The position numbers and the translations under genes are program-made. Of a DNA stretch of 64,000 nucleotides, positions 35,432 to 43,578 are shown one piece after another. Each line of letters starts with the position of its first letter. Within the stretch, counting starts at the first letter, position 1. The notes under the pieces were generated by a model that made no database searches, had not been told where the DNA came from, and saw nothing but the letters and a program-made list of their open reading frames with translations. The DNA comes from an uncultured Winogradskyella sp. (lineage in GTDB: Bacteria > Bacteroidota > Bacteroidia > Flavobacteriales > Flavobacteriaceae), in the NCBI RefSeq assembly GCF_947498345.1, contig NZ_CANMJY010000004.1, positions 124,001 to 188,000 of the forward strand, given 5' to 3'.

Positions 35432-36619
35432 ATGAAAAAAATAGGAATATTATTTGGTCAAGAAAATACCTTTCCATGGGCATTTATCGATAGAGTAAAT
35501 GAAAAAATAAGGGCACAAGGCATAAAGAATATGATGGCCGAAGCCGTATCCATAGATACTGTTGAGCAGGCGAAATCAGATGAATACGCCGTAATAATAG
35601 ATAGAATTTCGCAAGATGTACCATTCTATAGAGCTTATCTTAAAAATGCAGCAATTACAGGTACAGCAGTAATCAATAATCCATTTTGGTGGAGTGCAGA
35701 TGAGAAATTCTTCAATAATGCCTTAGCAGAAAAAATTGGCGTACCTGTACCAAAGACATTTATTTTGCCGACATCTCACAGACCACCGGACACTGACGAA
35801 AATTCTTTTAGAAATATGAAGTTTCCTTTCGATTGGGAAAAAATGTTTAGTACCATAGGATTTCCTGCCTATATGAAACCGCATGATGGTGGTGGCTGGA
35901 AAAGTGTTTACCGTGTAGACAATGCTGAAGATTTATGGGCAAAGCACGCTGAGACAGAACATTTAGTTATGATGTTGCAAGAAGAAATTCAGTTTACCGA
36001 GTATTTTAGATGTTATGTTTTGGGTACTGACAAAGTACACATAATGCAATACGAGCCTAGGAATCCACATCATTTAAGATATGTAATTGATGGGCAAGAA
36101 GTAGATAAAAAGTTGCTCAAGTTGGTTGAAAATTATTGTATAAAGCTTAATAAAGCTTTGGGTTACGATTTCAATACAGTAGAATTTGCAGTGAGAGATG
36201 GAGTACCTTACGCTATTGATTTTTGTAATCCGGCACCAGATGCTGACATACATTCTGTAGGGCAAGAAAATTTTGATTGGATTGTTGAAAATGCAGCAGA
36301 CATGGCTATTGCAAAAGCAAAGCAATATAAGAAAGGGCAAATGAATTTAACCTGGGGAACTTTTGTAAAAGATCAATTAGCTACGCCAAAAGCTTCAGCA
36401 AAAAAATCTGCACCAAAAACGATAAAGGATGCTGTAAAGAAAGCTCCAGTTAAGAAAGCACCGACCAAAACCACATCAAACAAAAAGACTACTGCTACAA
36501 AAGCAGTTACAAAGAAAACAACAACTAAAAAAGCATCTGCTACGAAAGCAGTATCCAAGAAGAAGTCCACTACAGCTTCAAAAAAAGTTGCACCTAAAAA
36601 AAGAGCTACTAAGAAGTAA
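35432..36619 (+). CDS. ATP-grasp ligase with histone-H1-like lysine-rich tail
   Basis: A 395-residue protein. Residues 1-~110 form the pre-ATP-grasp domain (KKIGILFGQENTFPWAF), ~110-315 the ATP-grasp fold with FPAYMKPHDGGGWKSVY, LQEEIQFTEYFRCYVLG, and a metal-binding end FAVRDGVPYAIDFCNPAPDAD (acidic pair and Asn). ATP-grasp enzymes make acyl-phosphates and form amide bonds. Residues 316-395 are an 80-residue tail with 27 Lys, the rest mostly Ala, Thr, Ser and Pro, resembling eukaryotic H1 tails and the Hc1-like proteins of bacteria. I know of no reason an enzyme of this type needs it. It is second in the operon, 38 bases after the hydrolase. Confidence 0.83.
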   Translation: MKKIGILFGQENTFPWAFIDRVNEKIRAQGIKNMMAEAVSIDTVEQAKSDEYAVIIDRISQDVPFYRAYLKNAAITGTAVINNPFWWSADEKFFNNALAEKIGVPVPKTFILPTSHRPPDTDENSFRNMKFPFDWEKMFSTIGFPAYMKPHDGGGWKSVYRVDNAEDLWAKHAETEHLVMMLQEEIQFTEYFRCYVLGTDKVHIMQYEPRNPHHLRYVIDGQEVDKKLLKLVENYCIKLNKALGYDFNTVEFAVRDGVPYAIDFCNPAPDADIHSVGQENFDWIVENAADMAIAKAKQYKKGQMNLTWGTFVKDQLATPKASAKKSAPKTIKDAVKKAPVKKAPTKTTSNKKTTATKAVTKKTTTKKASATKAVSKKKSTTASKKVAPKKRATKK

Positions 36620-36631
36620 ATATATTAACGC

Positions 36632-36654
36632 CCTGATTGTTTATCTTAATCAGG
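36632..36654 (+). other. Hairpin between the ATP-grasp and GCS2 genes
   Basis: CCTGATT (36632-36638) pairs with AATCAGG (36648-36654) around a 9-base loop; the following sequence is T-rich but interrupted, so it is at most a weak attenuator. It overlaps a possible TTG start at 36637, which supports using the ATG at 36676 for the next gene. Confidence 0.45.
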
Positions 36655-36675
36655 TCTTATTTAAATTTTATTAAT

Positions 36676-37770
36676 ATGAAGTTTACATTAGGTATTGAAG
36701 AAGAGTATCAGGTAATCGACCCAGACACTAGAGAGCTCATTTCACACGATCAGAAAATTGTTGCCGAAGCTTCAAAGGTTTTAGGAGAACAGGTTAAGGC
36801 AGAAATGCATCAGGCCGTTGTAGAAGTTGGGACTAATATCTGTGAAGATATCACTGATGCTAGGCAGCAGATTAAGCACCTGAGAAAATCAATATCTGGT
36901 ATCGCTAAAGATTTAGGATTTAATATCGCAGCAGCTGGTACACACCCTTTTTCAAAATGGGAAACACAATTACTTACACCTAATCCACGTTATGATCAAA
37001 TTATTAATGAGCTACAGGATACTGCACGTTCTAATTTAATTTTTGGACTTCATGTGCACGTTGGCATTGCAGATAAAGATTTAGCACTTCATATTACAAA
37101 TGCTATGCGTTACTTTTTGCCGCATTTGTATGCCTTGTCTACTAACTCACCATTTTGGGAAGGTAGAAACACAGGATTTAAATCATATCGATCTAAAATT
37201 TTTGACAAGTTTCCGAGAACAGGCATTCCTGGTGTTTTTGATAATTATGCTCAATATCAAAACTATGTAGACACTTTGGTTAAGACCAATTGTATAGATA
37301 ACCCTAAGAAAATTTGGTGGGATATTAGAATACATCCAGTTTTCCCAACATTAGAAGTAAGAATTTGCGATGTGCCAATGACTTATGAGGAGACCTTGAG
37401 TATTGCAGCATTAATACAAGCTCTGGTAGCAAAGCTCTATAAATTAAAATGTCAAAACCTTAATTTTATAACTTACCATAGAGCGCTCATTAACGAAAAT
37501 AAATGGCGTGCTGGGCGTTATGGAATAGATGGTAAGATGATCGATTTTGGTAAACAGATTGAAGTAGATACTACTATTTTGATGGAAGAGTTACTAGACT
37601 TTATAGATAATGTAGTAGATGAACTTGGCTCAAGAAAAGAAATCGAAAATGTACGAAATATGATGAGAAATGGTACAGGAGCTGATCGCCAATTAACCGT
37701 ATATAAAGATACACGAGACCTTAAAAAAGTTGTAGATTACATTGCACAGCAAACTATAACAGACCTTTAA
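36676..37770 (+). CDS. GCS2-type carboxylate-amine ligase (YbdK/COG2170-like)
   Basis: A 364-residue ligase of the glutamate-cysteine ligase 2 family. It begins MKFTLGIEEEYQVIDP, the family's typical opening with the metal-binding Glu cluster, and has GLHVHVGI, STNSPFWEGR and RIHPVFPTLEVRICDVPM with the conserved Arg and Glu/Asp residues. Members ligate a carboxylate to an amine with ATP; E. coli YbdK has weak glutamate-cysteine ligase activity. A longer reading from TTG at 36637 would cross a hairpin and adds no conserved sequence, so I start at 36676. It lies between ATP-grasp and glutamine amidotransferase genes, so ammonia or an amino group may come from the partner. Confidence 0.88.
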   Translation: MKFTLGIEEEYQVIDPDTRELISHDQKIVAEASKVLGEQVKAEMHQAVVEVGTNICEDITDARQQIKHLRKSISGIAKDLGFNIAAAGTHPFSKWETQLLTPNPRYDQIINELQDTARSNLIFGLHVHVGIADKDLALHITNAMRYFLPHLYALSTNSPFWEGRNTGFKSYRSKIFDKFPRTGIPGVFDNYAQYQNYVDTLVKTNCIDNPKKIWWDIRIHPVFPTLEVRICDVPMTYEETLSIAALIQALVAKLYKLKCQNLNFITYHRALINENKWRAGRYGIDGKMIDFGKQIEVDTTILMEELLDFIDNVVDELGSRKEIENVRNMMRNGTGADRQLTVYKDTRDLKKVVDYIAQQTITDL

Positions 37771-37785
37771 GACCTACAAATATTT

Positions 37786-38604
37786 ATGACAAAAGCTAAA
37801 TTGAAATTAGCCATATTAGATATGAATGATGGAGAACCCAATCAAGGGTTACGTTGTATTAGAGAGATTGTTGAGACCTTTAATGAAGATGTTGTATTTA
37901 ATATATTTGATGTGAGGGTTAAAGGAGAAATTCCAGATGCGTCATACGATATTTATATTTCTAGCGGAGGACCAGGTAGTCCGTTAGAAGAGGGCAAATG
38001 GAGAAAACCATACTTAGATTTAATGCAAGAGTTATGGGATATCAATCAATCTGAAACAACTCAAAGGAAACACGTGTTTTTTATTTGTTATTCGTTTCAG
38101 GTGATTTGCGATTATTTTGAATTGGGTGAGATAAAACCAAGACGGAGTACATCTTTTGGTATCCTGAAGGTACATCAAACTAAAAAAGGGCATAAAGATC
38201 TTATATTTAAAGGACTTAACGATCCGTTTTATGCTGTAGATTCCAGAGATTGGCAGCTCGTTCAACCTAAGCTTACCGTTTTTAAAAGTCATGGAGCCAC
38301 TATTTTGAGTTTAGAAAAAATTAGAACACATGTAGAATTAGAGCGCGCTATTATGGCGGTACGTTTTTCTGATGAATTTGTAGGTACACAGTTTCATCCC
38401 GAAGCAGATCCAGTAAGTATGGAAGCTTTTTTTAAACTCGAAGAAAATAAAAAAGTAGTTATTGAAAGTTTTGGAGAGCAGAAGTATAATCAAATGATGG
38501 ATAGAGTAGATGATGCTGATAAACTTATTATGACCTATAATACTGTACTGCCAAAGTTTATCACTAATGCTATGAAGATGATTAAGCAACCTGTAATGTC
38601 TTAA
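37786..38604 (+). CDS. Class I glutamine amidotransferase-like protein
   Basis: A 272-residue class I glutaminase-fold protein. The catalytic triad is Cys101 (FFICYSFQ), His204 and Glu206 (GTQFHPEADP); the oxyanion strand is SSGGPGSP. Around the Cys the usual Gly-Cys-x-Gly is replaced by Ile-Cys-Tyr-Ser, unlike GMP synthase or anthranilate synthase. It may supply ammonia to a ligase in the operon, or act as a gamma-glutamyl hydrolase. The last ~60 residues are a helical addition. It starts 15 bases after the GCS2 gene and ends five bases before the next. Confidence 0.85.
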   Translation: MTKAKLKLAILDMNDGEPNQGLRCIREIVETFNEDVVFNIFDVRVKGEIPDASYDIYISSGGPGSPLEEGKWRKPYLDLMQELWDINQSETTQRKHVFFICYSFQVICDYFELGEIKPRRSTSFGILKVHQTKKGHKDLIFKGLNDPFYAVDSRDWQLVQPKLTVFKSHGATILSLEKIRTHVELERAIMAVRFSDEFVGTQFHPEADPVSMEAFFKLEENKKVVIESFGEQKYNQMMDRVDDADKLIMTYNTVLPKFITNAMKMIKQPVMS

Positions 38605-38609
38605 GAGCA

Positions 38610-39812
38610 ATGATTAAGAGTAATAGAAAAATCTATAACGATAATTTTACCTTAGCGAAATACAATGCATTATTAAATGAGATTAATGATGAATTTGATT
38701 ATAAGGTAAGGTTTAAGATTGCTGAAACACCAGTATTTATACCTAAAACGCTTAGAGATAAATTGGTTGAGGCATGTAACGAAATCATTGATGTAATTAA
38801 TCAGCCAAATTTTAGTGAGTTAACGAAAGATGCATTTTTTGATAACAATACCATTGTACCTAATGAAGTTGGCCCGCCAAAATTTATTCAATTAGATTTT
38901 GGGATTTGTAGGGACGATCAAGGAGAACTTGTTCCAAAACTTATTGAACTTCAAGGTTTTCCTTCATTGTATTTTTTTCAAGAGTTTTTAGGGCGCATGT
39001 ATAAAAAACACTTTGGCGATGCCATTCCCAGAGATTACTCACAGCATCTCAATGGTATGAGTACTGAAGAATATATTGATTTACTTAGAACAGAAATCGT
39101 TGGGGATACAAATCCAGTACAGGTGGTTTTATTAGAAGTAGAACCACATGAGCAAGCAACCGCTATAGATTTTTACGCTACAGAGGCTATGTTAGGAATT
39201 AAAATATTATGCATTACCGATTTGATAAAGAAAGATAAACAGCTATTTTATAGAGATGATAAAGGGAATGACGTTAGAATTCTAAAAATATATAATCGTA
39301 TTATTTTTGATGAGCTGCACCAACGTAAAGATTTAGAAGGCCAATTTAAATTTCAGGATGAAGTAGATGTAGAATGGATAGGGCATCCTAATTGGTTTTT
39401 TAGGATTAGTAAGTATACAATGCCTTTTTTAAAAGGTGATTATGTGCCAAAATCCTATCATTTGGATAAGTTAGAAACAATTCCTGAGGATTTAGAAAAT
39501 TATGTATTAAAACCTTTGTTTTCATTTGCTGGTTCTGGAGTTTATATTAATGTTACAGCTAATACCATAGAGAGTATTGCAGATAAATCTAATTATCTAC
39601 TACAAGAAAAAGTTACTTATGCACCAATAATTGAAACCATGGATGTCCCTGCTAAATGTGAAGTGCGTATGATGATGGTTCACAATAGTAAAACCAATAA
39701 GATTGAAATTGCTAGTAATCTTATTCGTCTCAGTAAAGGGGAAATGGTTGGAGTTAAGTACAATAAGGATAAAACCTGGGTTGGTGGTAGTACTGGTTTT
39801 TTTGAGGTTTAA
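38610..39812 (+). CDS. Permuted ATP-grasp-like protein, 400 aa
   Basis: A soluble 400-residue protein, last in the operon. Motifs recall circularly permuted ATP-grasp enzymes (glutathionylspermidine synthase-like): an early acidic strand 'LVPKLIELQGFPSLYFFQEF' that could be the metal-binding end, a central alpha/beta region (VVLLEVEPHEQATAIDFYAT) and a late nucleotide loop 'YVLKPLFSFAGSGVYINV' followed by 'YLLQEKVTY'. I am fairly sure of the loop but not of the entire fold. If right, the operon encodes three different amide-forming folds. It stops three bases short of the opposing ATP-grasp gene. Confidence 0.62.
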   Translation: MIKSNRKIYNDNFTLAKYNALLNEINDEFDYKVRFKIAETPVFIPKTLRDKLVEACNEIIDVINQPNFSELTKDAFFDNNTIVPNEVGPPKFIQLDFGICRDDQGELVPKLIELQGFPSLYFFQEFLGRMYKKHFGDAIPRDYSQHLNGMSTEEYIDLLRTEIVGDTNPVQVVLLEVEPHEQATAIDFYATEAMLGIKILCITDLIKKDKQLFYRDDKGNDVRILKIYNRIIFDELHQRKDLEGQFKFQDEVDVEWIGHPNWFFRISKYTMPFLKGDYVPKSYHLDKLETIPEDLENYVLKPLFSFAGSGVYINVTANTIESIADKSNYLLQEKVTYAPIIETMDVPAKCEVRMMMVHNSKTNKIEIASNLIRLSKGEMVGVKYNKDKTWVGGSTGFFEV

Positions 39813-39815
39813 AGT

Positions 39816-41015
39816 TTACTCCGACTTATTTGGTGCTGGTAAACTTGCGTGAAACTCTTTACTTATACGTTCTGTATAGTTATCTAACAACTCTAAAACA
39901 CGTTTACTGGAGTCCGATACTATAATTAGACCAATATGCCATGCTTTGTTCATTCTCCATACAATTTCCTTATCAGTAAAGCTTGATGTATCAGGATGCT
40001 CAAATCTGCTGAGCGAAACCACAATACCAGCATAAGTATTATTAATCTTTGGTAATTTGTAAGTTACTTGTCTTAAGTTAGCTATTTCTACATTTGCCCA
40101 CTCTGACCAAAGGTTTACACCAGATGCATATTGTACCATTTCGGCTAAATTTGCACCGCCAACACGAGAAGAGGTTTCCAGAAAAAATAACTCTCCTGTA
40201 GATTTAGATTGAATAAATTCTGTATGAGACGCACCAAATTGCATCCCAAAAGCCTTCATTACATCTTTATTCATTTTTTGTAAGGCTTTTTCGGTTTTAG
40301 ACCCTATTTCACAAGTTGCAGATCTAAATATGCCTCCGCCATGAGCTACTTCAAAAGGTGTGTCTAAATATTTACTAACTCTAGAAAAAGCAACTTTGCC
40401 TTCAACATTAAGACCATCTACATGATATACATCACCAGGAGCAAATTTTTCTACTAAATAGCCATCACGATCGTCACCCAATGAATGAATAACTTGCCAG
40501 AGCTCGTCCTTACTGTGTATTTTTTTTATACCAGTTGCAGAAGCTTCCATACGTGGTTTTATTAGCCATGGTGGGCTTATACTATCGGCATAATCATTAA
40601 TGTTTTGGTCATTAAATAAGTCTGAAAATTCCGGCACATTGACCCCTTCATTTTTAGCTTTAATACGCATTGCCAACTTATCTCTAAAATAATGTGCAGT
40701 GGTACGTCCCATACCTGGCATTCTAAAATGCTCTCTGAGTAATGCAACTTTTTCGACATCAAAATCGTCTAAAGCTACAAACCTATCAAACCTTATAGAG
40801 CGAAATTTATATGCTATGCCTTTGGCTACATCATCCTGGTTCCATTCTTCAATATAAAACGTTTCATCAATAGCTTCCCAAGGCCAGGACTCATGTTCTA
40901 ACTTTTTCTTAGTTAGAAGAAATACGTTATTGCCATTTGCTTTACAGCTTTTTAAAAAATCTATTCCTTTAAAATATGTACAAATACAAAGAAAATTTAA
41001 GGGTTGTTTAGCCAT
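39816..41015 (-). CDS. ATP-grasp domain ligase
   Basis: A 399-residue ATP-grasp protein. N-terminal pre-ATP-grasp: QPLNFLCICTYFKGIDFLKSC, then FDRFVALDDFDVEKVA; the ATP-binding part has PPWLIKPRMEASATGIKKI and DGYLVEKFAPGDVYHVDGL; the metal site is HTEFIQSKSTGELFFLETSSRVGGA. The ending matches carboxylate-amine ligases such as those of the BtrJ/carnosine-synthase-like branch, which join amino acids. It converges on the operon at 34689-39812 with three bases between, and lies 102 bases downstream of the M17 peptidase in the same direction. Confidence 0.85.
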   Translation of the reverse strand: MAKQPLNFLCICTYFKGIDFLKSCKANGNNVFLLTKKKLEHESWPWEAIDETFYIEEWNQDDVAKGIAYKFRSIRFDRFVALDDFDVEKVALLREHFRMPGMGRTTAHYFRDKLAMRIKAKNEGVNVPEFSDLFNDQNINDYADSISPPWLIKPRMEASATGIKKIHSKDELWQVIHSLGDDRDGYLVEKFAPGDVYHVDGLNVEGKVAFSRVSKYLDTPFEVAHGGGIFRSATCEIGSKTEKALQKMNKDVMKAFGMQFGASHTEFIQSKSTGELFFLETSSRVGGANLAEMVQYASGVNLWSEWANVEIANLRQVTYKLPKINNTYAGIVVSLSRFEHPDTSSFTDKEIVWRMNKAWHIGLIIVSDSSKRVLELLDNYTERISKEFHASLPAPNKSE

Positions 41016-41117
41016 AGTTATTGATTTTATAGTTGTCCCAGATGTTCTGGTATGCCTAAAATTATTACATAGATAATTTGTGCGGTGTTCTATAGATTGA
41101 AATTACAAAAACTTATG

Positions 41118-42530
41118 TTATTTAGTCGCCAGAGTTTTAATAAATTCTAAAAGTAACTGAATACCATAACCCGTAGCACTTTTCATTTTTGCATAAGCTG
41201 AATCACCAAATGCTACACCAGCAATATCTAGGTGCATCCAATTTTTATGATTGTCGGTAAAAGCTTCTAAAAATTTAGCAGCATTAATAGCACCTGCTAT
41301 AGGTTTACCACTAAAGTTTCTAATATCTGCTATATCACTATGCAGATCATTTTCAAAATCTTCGAATAATGGTAAAGGCCAAACACGTTCGTTAACTTTA
41401 TAGCCAATCTCAGAAAATGTTTGTGCCATCTCTTGATTGTGTGTAAACATACCAGCAGCTGAGTAACCTAAGGTTCTAACTACGCTTCCTGTTAAAGTAG
41501 CTATGTCAATTAGATAAGTTGGCTTAATATTTTTAACAGCATAGCTTAATCCATCGCACATCACTAGTCGCCCTTCAGCATCAGTATCTATAATTTCTAT
41601 AGTTTTACCAGAATAGGATTCTATGACATCTCCAGGTCGGTAACTCGCTGCATCAACTGCATTCTCGGCAGAACATACTATTCCTGTTACATTAACACTA
41701 AGGTTTAATTTAGCAATGAGTTCAATAATACCTAAAACCACAGCTGCACCTCCCATATCGCTTTTCATGTAATGCAAATTGGTAGAGGGTTTTATAGATA
41801 AGCCTCCAGAATCGAAGGTTATGCCTTTTCCAACTATAACTAAATCTACTTCTTTATCTGTTTTACCTTTGTATTCGTTAAAAATTGCTACAGGTCTGTT
41901 TACGCTTCCTTTTCCTACGGCTAATACGGCTTTAAATCCTTTATTTTTTAATTCTGCCTCATTAAAAATAGTGCATTTATAATTTGTGTTTTCAGCAGAA
42001 TTACCAGCCCATTTTGCTAAAAACTCTGGTGTTTTAATATTTGGTGGAGCATCAACTAATGCTTTTATTCTGTTAATAGTTTGCCCTATAAGTGCACCTT
42101 CGTTTATTATGGTCTCTACATTTTCTGTTGTACAGATAGAAACCGATGTTTTAGATGTTTCTTCTTTAGTAGATTTATACTCTCCAATTTTATATTGAGC
42201 AAGTTTCAGCCCTATAATGGCTTTACGAATTTGGTGTCCATTTAAATCATTGGTATAGACTTGTATGGATTTACCCCAGTATTTTTGAGTATCTACAGAT
42301 AGTTTTCTAAAGGCCTCTTCAAGTTTAGTACTGTGTTTTTCTTCACCGAGTCCTAATAGGTAAATACGATTGCCATTTTTTCCATAGAGTAGAAGGTGTG
42401 TAGAAAAGCTACCATCAAAATCTGGATTGGTAATGGGTAATATATCTTTAACAGCTTCAATATTGTTTTTTTGGCAGGGTACGATATAATCTTTGGAAGT
42501 GTCTAGATGTTGTTTTTGATCAAATGTCAT
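41118..42530 (-). CDS. M17 family leucyl aminopeptidase
   Basis: A 470-residue M17 aminopeptidase taken from the second Met (position 42530). A start at 42557 would overlap the upstream gene by 16 bases and adds only LFLIKK. The catalytic domain has VGKGITFDSGGLSIKPS with the Lys and Asp metal ligands, HYMKSDMGGAAVVLG, and DTDAEGRLVMCDGLSYA; the first residue of that motif is Asp where most have Asn. The N-terminal macro-like domain is present. It removes N-terminal residues from peptides in the cytoplasm. It lies between an esterase and an ATP-grasp gene, suggesting it might cleave the ligase product or process precursors. Confidence 0.88.
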   Translation of the reverse strand: MTFDQKQHLDTSKDYIVPCQKNNIEAVKDILPITNPDFDGSFSTHLLLYGKNGNRIYLLGLGEEKHSTKLEEAFRKLSVDTQKYWGKSIQVYTNDLNGHQIRKAIIGLKLAQYKIGEYKSTKEETSKTSVSICTTENVETIINEGALIGQTINRIKALVDAPPNIKTPEFLAKWAGNSAENTNYKCTIFNEAELKNKGFKAVLAVGKGSVNRPVAIFNEYKGKTDKEVDLVIVGKGITFDSGGLSIKPSTNLHYMKSDMGGAAVVLGIIELIAKLNLSVNVTGIVCSAENAVDAASYRPGDVIESYSGKTIEIIDTDAEGRLVMCDGLSYAVKNIKPTYLIDIATLTGSVVRTLGYSAAGMFTHNQEMAQTFSEIGYKVNERVWPLPLFEDFENDLHSDIADIRNFSGKPIAGAINAAKFLEAFTDNHKNWMHLDIAGVAFGDSAYAKMKSATGYGIQLLLEFIKTLATK

Positions 42531-42541
42531 AGTTTTTTTAA

Positions 42542-43309
42542 TTAAAAATAAAGCCATTTTACGGCTTTAGGAAATTCTTCGCGCCAATGCACTTCTGCAT
42601 GGCTACCTTCTTCATTAATAGAAAAATGAAAATCGATATTGTAACCTTTTACCATTTTTTCTTTAATGATTGCTCCAAGTTTTGTTGCATTTGGTAAATG
42701 TTCAATACTTTCTTTTCCGCCAGCATAAAGATAAATCTTTGATTCCGCTAGAGGTTTAAATGATTTTGTATGATTAAATACTGCTTTTGATATCCATAAG
42801 CTGGGTGAGAAAATCATCATTTTACCAAACACCCCCGGATTTTTAAGACCAGCATAAAGGCTAATTAGGCCTCCCATAGAACTACCACCAATACCTGTGT
42901 TCTCAAAATCGGTTAATGTTCTGTAATGACTATTAATGTAGGGTATTAGCCTTTCTATCATAAATTGGATATAAAAATTGCCTTTGCCTTCTCCAAAGCG
43001 AGGATGATAATAGGGTAAATATTCGTTAATACGTTCTTTTTCACCATGATCTACTGCTATGATAATAAGGTCACCATGATCTTCTTTTGCTAATTTAGCC
43101 ATAGATTTATCGATAGCCCAATCTCCATATGGTGCTAATGGATTAAATAAATTTTGACCATCTTGCAAGTATAATACAGGATAACGTTTTTCTGTTTCAT
43201 AGTAATTATGTGGTAATACTGCTGAAATCTTTCGGGTAGCATTAAGATGCGGAATTTCGTAAGCTTCTTCTAAAACTTCTATTATAGGATTAAACTCCGT
43301 CACTGTCAT
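42542..43309 (-). CDS. Alpha/beta-hydrolase, putative esterase family
   Basis: A 255-residue esterase of the Fes/IroE-like family. The nucleophile is in GIGGSSMGGLISLYAGL (G-x-S-x-G), with FGKMMIFSPSLW behind it, and the catalytic His is probably in EEGSHAEVHWREEFPKA. The N-terminal strand includes ISAVLPHNYYETEKRYPVLYLQDG, typical of this family. No signal peptide, so it works in the cytoplasm. Its stop overlaps the possible early start of the M17 gene, so the two are an operon. It is not closely similar to the hydrolase at 34689, though of the same superfamily. Confidence 0.85.
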   Translation of the reverse strand: MTVTEFNPIIEVLEEAYEIPHLNATRKISAVLPHNYYETEKRYPVLYLQDGQNLFNPLAPYGDWAIDKSMAKLAKEDHGDLIIIAVDHGEKERINEYLPYYHPRFGEGKGNFYIQFMIERLIPYINSHYRTLTDFENTGIGGSSMGGLISLYAGLKNPGVFGKMMIFSPSLWISKAVFNHTKSFKPLAESKIYLYAGGKESIEHLPNATKLGAIIKEKMVKGYNIDFHFSINEEGSHAEVHWREEFPKAVKWLYF

Positions 43310-43578
43310 TGATTATTTTTTTGGGTTGACGAAAATACTGATTTAAGCTATTAAAAACCATTAGTGTTAGTAAAACTTTTTAAAGTAAAGCAGTAATATA
43401 TTATTCTAATCTATTTTTAGATTTATGTTATTTACCTAATTGAATTTATGGATCGTATTTTTATCATATTCCAAAAAAACATTTAGGTTTTTTACAGATT
43501 CTACATTGATTTTCAGCGATATTAAACATATTTTGCTACCTGTTTTTTTAAATTGAAATTAACTAAACATAACCATTC

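Noticed and set aside
36637..36675. TTG-started extension of the GCS2 ligase
   Set aside because: It contains a hairpin and adds residues not seen in the family, whose conserved start MKFTLGIEEEY is at 36676.
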